IMG/VR virus record: IMGVR_UViG_3300017960_001054
Location: 62,001-126,000 of that record
Source: a virus
DNA length: 64,000 nucleotides
Strand: one strand, 5' to 3'
The position numbers and the translations under genes are program-made. This document shows positions 60,401 through 64,000 of this stretch, piece by piece. How positions within the stretch are numbered: position 1 is the stretch's first letter; each line of letters opens with the position of its first letter. The notes beneath the pieces are model-generated. The model was not told where the DNA came from, did no database searches, and worked only from the letters and a program-made list of their open reading frames with translations.

Positions 60401-62445
60401 CAGACAATTCGCTGATGCTGACGGACTCCGGGGGGAGCGATCACCCCGTCAGTGGTTCTGCGATCGAGACCAAGGATGAGGGCGGAACGCTCACGACTCT
60501 GACGCAATCTCTCGACTTCGTGGGTGCTGGCGTGACGGCATCGGCGGTTGGTAATGCTGTCACGGTCACGATCCCCGGAGGGGGAGGCGCGGCTGATCTC
60601 GGCACGGTTCTCGGGAACGGCAACACGACCAACGTTCACGACATTGAGTTTACGAACGGTGACCAGATCGTTGGAGAGGACAACCCAACCGGCAACGGAG
60701 GCGACCTTTCGCTCCTCACAGGCAACTCAACCAATGCAGGTTCCCGCAGCGGGAACATCGAGTTGAACATCAATGCTCCGGGTGCCGGAGGAGCAGCGGG
60801 CGACTTCATTCTCAAAGGCCAGCCTGGCGGTGACAACACCACTGGAAATGCGGGAGCGGGATCGGACTTTTCTGTCGAAACGGGACCAGGCGGTGTGGTC
60901 ACGGTTTCTGGCGACGGCGGTCGTGGTGGCAACGCTGACTTCATTCTCGGAGATGGTGACGACGGAGCCGGTGGTGGAGATGGCGGTGAAGGTGGCAACA
61001 CACGATTCCAATTGGGAATAGGCGGCGCTGGGGCTTCGGCCGGAGACGGCGGTGACTTTGAAGTCTCTGCTGGCGATGGCGGAGTGGGCACGGTAGCCAG
61101 TGGGGCAGGTGGGGCGGTTCGTTTCATAAGCGGAACGGGTCCTGGTAGCTCGGCAATTGATGCGGGGAATGCTGGGCCGTTTGAGATCTTCACGGGCAGT
61201 GGCGGAACGACCACGAATGCGGGGTCAGATGGAGGAGACGGAGGACCCTGGAATGTTCAGCTTGGTGATGGCGGAGGAGCCGCGGGAGTCGGTGGTGGCG
61301 GGGATGGTGGTTACTTCGGCATTCAGACGGGCGCAGGAGGCTCTACGGACTCTGGGGTGGCCGGTTCTGGCGGGCTGTGCTCCATCAACCTCGGTGAAGG
61401 GGCCGACTCTACAACGGGCACAGGGGGCCTAGGAGGCTTGTTTGATCTTCGGGCGGGGGATGGTGGAAATGCGATCTCGGCGGGGCCTGGTGGCGCAGCG
61501 GGCGGCATGGCGGTCACCCTCGGGGATGGTGGTCAAGGTGTTGGCGGAGGCAGCGCAGGAGGAGCGGCAGGGGACTTCGTAGTCACGGCCGGCGATGGTG
61601 GGGTTGGGACTGGTGGAGCAGCAGGAACCGCAGGCGGAATCATCTCTCTCACGGCAGGGGATGGTGGTACAGGTGGTCCCGATGGGGCAGGAGGATCTGT
61701 TTTCGTTATTGGTGGTGCGGGCGGAGGTAGTGGCGCTCATGGAGATGTCACTGTAGCAACAGCACCACCAAACCCACCCTTGTTCGGTGGGGTCGGTGGC
61801 GAAATTCAACTTCTCACGTCCAACTTCGCTGCTGGTGGTAACGGGTCTTATGCACGACTGCGAAGCGGGGGTGCTCTTAATGGAGGACCGATCGAAATCC
61901 ATGGCGGAACCTCGTCGGTGGGAAACGGAGGGGATGCAACTCTAGAGGCAGGAGCTACAACGCTTGTAGGGGCTTCTGCTGGCGGCGATGCACATGTGAT
62001 TGCAGGTGATGCCTCAGACCCAGCCGGTACTGGCGGCAACATCTTCTTGACCCCCGGCCCAGCCACAGGCGGCGGTACGCCAGGGACGGTCGTGTTAGAC
62101 GGTCTCGTAGAGAACGGCAGTGGACCGGGCACTACCCCGACCATTGGGCATCAGCGGAGCAACGCAGCTTCCGCGGGAGCCGTGCCTGGGTTCCCTGGCA
62201 TGATCGATCCGACGACCCTTCCACCTGGAAGCTATCCTACATCCTTCATTGTGCCGTTCAACGTGCCTTTTGCCACGGCACCGTCAAACATCCAGATCAC
62301 GCTCACTTCGTTTGGTCTACCAGCGCCCCCTGCCGCGGGGACTGTGGCCATCGTTCACAGTGTCTTGCCCGGATCGTTTGAGATCGGGTTTGACGCTGCT
62401 AGCCCGCAGCCCGCGATGGGTTTCTACTGGGAGGCGTGGCTCTAG
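57478..62445 (+). CDS. Giant glycine-rich fibre protein with LamG-like insert (1655 aa)
   Basis: ATG 57478. Three cap modules (VLGNTTGDNAI; VLGSGDFTGSNYI; VLGNGNTTNVHDI, each followed by GE-x-x...GGDL-x-L) divide the protein into three Gly-rich blocks of GGDGG-type repeats. A beta-sandwich-like domain sits between blocks 1 and 2 (about residues 420-650), with NGWIKLG before it and segments such as GFKFSVDSLDAGYISFLG and VHYFIIDTTV that resemble LamG/concanavalin-type folds. A GKLTVTGLIDPTG linker is shared with the 45501 protein. The C-terminal 90 residues are non-repetitive and may be the tip. Likely an adhesin. Confidence 0.72.
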   Translation: MSTTDKIRPGVDANIVEANVVRGHDAILTGNVPEDIQIAASRNDGDDVVGIVTIWNRTDSTTEQVFDLRSGLTFGTAERAQMFVGAIDPTGTLTATAGSLYLSTTPAKLYQNQDGATDWKVISDDLGGETLEETLVLGNTTGDNAIIVSDQPSAGIQGEDKSGGTGGGDLKLRGGSESGLAGNGGDVQVSTGTTAAGNSGSIIGTTAVVTTGGASGLIEWVTGAVTGGGNSGSNTLKSGDVDTGASGAITVGSGDSSGSNGVSGDLTFEAGRTQSDGQGGGIYVYGGSTTPPPVPPIPTFTAGRGGPVIIEAGESSGTVDGPQVSIVGGAGGSGGGDGGNVILSGGPGGGGGSEGEIIGLSNLRADNIKRGTAVPNGVENGNEGDIYQRTAGGFGELYLNTNGTNNGWIKLGASGDFFNSLVKTQWGSVHASMATNFINADGFFDVATFSSAGAVVDRETDEGGPNLRWVVGNGDDAGIHIIAGGGAGALQRQQKFIIGFKFSVDSLDAGYISFLGVSSADLPTMLTNSPLGDWIGLQKIDGVPSTFRFATRGNVGEYIADPLVTFALDEVHYFIIDTTVSDAITFLLLDSALNLVRTATISPVSDNTSPSLTDVLRPVCGIKGTNAVLKTFDFYHFTAVVQGDLNLGGGGGGGSIPTLETVLGSGDFTGSNYIRLTDWDATWGGIIQGEADPPLNVPDGGRVTIAGGATTDLLGTGGDLYLFSGNPAIASANKSGAASLNSGSVLDATNTGGTGDVIVSSGITTGSGISGDLWLLTGTTVTGATGDIKILSGLSGGGNTGNVEILTGNAALAAGNITLTGGNSTAGAGGGIAFQGGDGGGAAGSGGDIIMATGLPDPGFNLNGGNIGLLCTQGAGAGDGGSLAFAAGLGGPGGGDGGSIGLTAGPGTAGVSAGGNIVLTPGSGFGGGADGAVIVNGKLTVTGLIDPTGMVLVNQATIPGGTPAAGSSTLWVRLSDNSLMLTDSGGSDHPVSGSAIETKDEGGTLTTLTQSLDFVGAGVTASAVGNAVTVTIPGGGGAADLGTVLGNGNTTNVHDIEFTNGDQIVGEDNPTGNGGDLSLLTGNSTNAGSRSGNIELNINAPGAGGAAGDFILKGQPGGDNTTGNAGAGSDFSVETGPGGVVTVSGDGGRGGNADFILGDGDDGAGGGDGGEGGNTRFQLGIGGAGASAGDGGDFEVSAGDGGVGTVASGAGGAVRFISGTGPGSSAIDAGNAGPFEIFTGSGGTTTNAGSDGGDGGPWNVQLGDGGGAAGVGGGGDGGYFGIQTGAGGSTDSGVAGSGGLCSINLGEGADSTTGTGGLGGLFDLRAGDGGNAISAGPGGAAGGMAVTLGDGGQGVGGGSAGGAAGDFVVTAGDGGVGTGGAAGTAGGIISLTAGDGGTGGPDGAGGSVFVIGGAGGGSGAHGDVTVATAPPNPPLFGGVGGEIQLLTSNFAAGGNGSYARLRSGGALNGGPIEIHGGTSSVGNGGDATLEAGATTLVGASAGGDAHVIAGDASDPAGTGGNIFLTPGPATGGGTPGTVVLDGLVENGSGPGTTPTIGHQRSNAASAGAVPGFPGMIDPTTLPPGSYPTSFIVPFNVPFATAPSNIQITLTSFGLPAPPAAGTVAIVHSVLPGSFEIGFDAASPQPAMGFYWEAWL

Positions 62446-63227
62446 TCTCTGAAGCAGTATCCAACGAGCGGAATTGATGAGTTTTGGATCTGCTCGGGGT
62501 ACTGGTCCGGCTGGTTTGCAGACGGCATGCAGTGCATGTCTGGAGGACACAGGTCGTTTTGGACATCGCAATGCTCAGTGCAGCAGAGATTTGCGTTGCA
62601 TACCCCGTCTGGAAAACCACCTGAGGCTAAACTAGCTCCCGTCTTGCAGCCCGAGTTTCCTTGCGTTGGATCGCCAAATTCGCCCCCAGGATCGTCGCCC
62701 GTGTAGATCTGGCACAGCCATTGGTAGCTGTCGTAGTCAGGATCCCAGCCCATGTAGGTGCAGGTTAGGGCATTGCCGCAAGGCGGCGTACCAGCATCTT
62801 CCCACAAGGGATGACAAGGCTGGTCAGGGCCAAGCGGGCCAGCACTTGTTGAGTCGGTCGTGTCTCCTGTAGTCGGGTCCTCTGTTCCTGTAGTCGGGTC
62901 CTCTGTCGGCGTATCGGAGCCGGTCTCGGTCGGCGCGTCCGTGTTGCTGTCGGACGTGTCGGTGGTCTCATCCTCGGTCGTGCCGCCTTCGGTTGTGGCC
63001 GGGTCCTCGGTGGTTTCCTCGCCGGAGCTATCTCCATCGTCAGCGCCATGTGTGGTGTCATCCCCGGTGGCGCTTGAGGAATCTTCATCTCCCGACGACG
63101 CCTCATCTTCGGTTCCGCTTTCGAGGCCGGAGTCTGTCATGTCATCGCTGGGATAGAATTCGCCGCGACAACCGATGGTGGTTGCAAGGGCGAGAAGGGT
63201 GATGCGGAGGCCGCATTTCATGGTCAT
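62442..63227 (-). CDS. Myxobacterial-type Cys-rich lipoprotein
   Basis: 261 residues, ATG 63227 after AAGGAG. The signal (MKCGLRITLLALATTIGC) ends in a lipobox. About 110 residues of nearly pure Ser/Thr/Asp/Glu/Gly follow, then a Cys-rich domain (CHPLWEDAG, CGNALTC, CNANLCC, CDVQNDLCPPDMHC). That plan is typical of Nannocystineae-type lipoproteins, so the gene is probably host-derived. It is expressed from its own copy of the phage promoter motif, against the direction of the fibre genes, and its 3' end overlaps the fibre stop. On the host surface it could alter receptors or block superinfection; in the virion it is unlikely. Confidence 0.8.
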   Translation of the reverse strand: MTMKCGLRITLLALATTIGCRGEFYPSDDMTDSGLESGTEDEASSGDEDSSSATGDDTTHGADDGDSSGEETTEDPATTEGGTTEDETTDTSDSNTDAPTETGSDTPTEDPTTGTEDPTTGDTTDSTSAGPLGPDQPCHPLWEDAGTPPCGNALTCTYMGWDPDYDSYQWLCQIYTGDDPGGEFGDPTQGNSGCKTGASLASGGFPDGVCNANLCCTEHCDVQNDLCPPDMHCMPSANQPDQYPEQIQNSSIPLVGYCFRD

Positions 63228-63241
63228 TTTCTCCTTAGCCC

Positions 63242-63270
63242 TTCTACGCAGGATTCAGCCAATAGTTTAC
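63242..63270 (-). promoter_or_regulatory. ECF-like promoter motif, copy E
   Basis: On the minus strand GTAAACT (63270-63264), 14 bases, GCGTAGAA (63249-63242). It drives the lipoprotein gene, whose ATG is 15 bases on, with AAGGAG between. Confidence 0.78.
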
Positions 63271-63403
63271 ATTTCGCTCGAATTTACACGTTCCGAGACA
63301 GATTTGGAAGGTTTGTGGCGACGTTGGCGCGTGTAGGTCTGGCCGGGCCTAATTTTCCTATGGGCTAGCCCTCAGTGAGCCTTCGCGGGCTTTCGGAGAG
63401 CCT

Positions 63404-64000
63404 ATGGCCCAGACTCCATTTCGCCAGCCCGGCAAAGACCTTGAGGTAACGGATGGGAACGTCATCACTGGCGCCGATGACTCCCAGGGTGGGGACCTTA
63501 CTCTTGAAGGCGGGACATCCTCTAGCGGGAACAACGACGCGGGCGATGTCGTCATCCGGCCCGGCCTTCCAAATGGCTCGGGTGCTCGCGGCATCGTCAA
63601 TGTCACGAACAATGGGGGTGCTGATACAGATCCAATTCTTCAACTGACTTCCGAGACGGGAGCAAATGTTGAGGATAGTCGCTTTTTCGTAGGGACACGA
63701 GATCCCCACACAAACGTAACTGGCAACCCTGGTGATGTCTACATCACACACAACGGCACCAGTAGTACGGTCAGCGTAAACACCGGGGCCGGGGACGCTA
63801 ACACGACTTGGACAGATCTGGCGGGTGGAGGGACTGGCGGAGCAGATCCGGGCATAGAGGGGGTTCTTTGGGAAGACATCCAGTTTTACCTCGACGCTGG
63901 GGACCGTAACTCATATCCCGGTTCCGGCTCGACCATAACGGATCTGATCGCTAGCAAGAGTTGCACGCTGTATTTCGTGACTATCACGGATAGTCACATC
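63404..64000 (+). CDS. Fibre-like protein, N-terminal part (runs off window)
   Basis: ATG 63404 follows GGAGAG; the frame is open to base 64000, giving at least 199 residues. It has the cap segment DGNVITGADDSQGGDLTLEG and then a fibre joint module (GNPGDVYITHNGTSSTVSVN...TTWTDLAGG). FYLDAGDRNSYPGSGSTITD follows, the usual opening of a LamG/concanavalin-like domain in phage fibres (L-D-A-G-x-x-x-S-Y-P-G-S-G). It continues the family of the genes at 45501, 49196 and 57478. The 3' part is not visible. Confidence 0.75.
   Translation, partial: MAQTPFRQPGKDLEVTDGNVITGADDSQGGDLTLEGGTSSSGNNDAGDVVIRPGLPNGSGARGIVNVTNNGGADTDPILQLTSETGANVEDSRFFVGTRDPHTNVTGNPGDVYITHNGTSSTVSVNTGAGDANTTWTDLAGGGTGGADPGIEGVLWEDIQFYLDAGDRNSYPGSGSTITDLIASKSCTLYFVTITDSHI

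Noticed and set aside
49196-62445. CRISPR-like or satellite arrays
   Set aside because: The repeats keep the reading frame, vary at wobble positions and have no unique spacers of constant length; they are protein-coding repeats.
49196-64000. Diversity-generating retroelement linked to the fibres
   Set aside because: No reverse transcriptase gene, template repeat or adenine-biased variable repeat is visible in the window.

Overview
This window reads as part of a large tailed-phage genome with a long-tail accessory gene set. It is tightly packed: most genes overlap by ATGA or GTGA, and nearly all are on the + strand. It encodes its own replication machinery (family A DNA polymerase, DnaB-type helicase, NAD-dependent ligase, CHC2 primase zinc finger, SNF2 and UvrD helicases). 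It also encodes several DNA methyltransferases and very long glycine-rich fibre-like proteins. No terminase, portal or capsid gene is visible, so those must lie outside the window. The host is probably a myxobacterium, perhaps of the Nannocystis group. That is inferred from the lipoprotein at 62442-63227, whose lipobox, long Ser/Thr/Asp/Glu/Gly stretch and Cys-rich tail resemble Nannocystineae lipoproteins, and from the GC-rich codon usage. It is not proven.

Layout. 1-3.5 kb: the C-terminal part of a PARP-like ADP-ribosyltransferase, an inverted HNH endonuclease gene, and small genes. 3.5-10.7 kb: GroEL-type chaperonin, two coupled unknown genes, SNF2 ATPase, a probable degenerate DnaC-type loader, and DnaB helicase. 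10.7-15.8 kb: a methyltransferase dispersed over several genes, with an HNH gene, an MT-A70 methyltransferase and a Tat-signal protein between the pieces. 15.8-21.5 kb: zinc-ribbon and SWIM-finger proteins, a LigA gene broken in two by a homing endonuclease gene, and a primase zinc finger. 21.5-30.3 kb: DNA polymerase with an intein, low-complexity proteins, an intact methyltransferase, and a duplicated gene pair. 30.3-32.7 kb: a minus-strand operon (HARP plus dead SNF2 lobe, family-4 uracil-DNA glycosylase, two small genes). 32.8-39.6 kb: small genes, including a possible lysis group, nucleoid-like SAP/KPA proteins and a tandem cold-shock protein. 39.6-44.7 kb: UvrD-like helicase with an intein in its P-loop. 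44.7-64 kb: glycine-rich modular fibre or structural proteins, with one host-like lipoprotein gene on the minus strand.

Two themes stand out. First, a promoter-like motif, GTAAACT-N14-GCGTAGA, occurs five times with exactly the same spacing, always just upstream of a gene, plus a sixth weaker divergent copy. It matches the AAC-N16-CGTA layout of ECF (group IV) sigma promoters and suggests a dedicated transcription programme. Second, the window is rich in homing elements: two HNH genes, one PD-(D/E)XK-type endonuclease that has split ligase, and two LAGLIDADG inteins in replication enzymes. All assignments come from reading motifs by eye; no database search was run.
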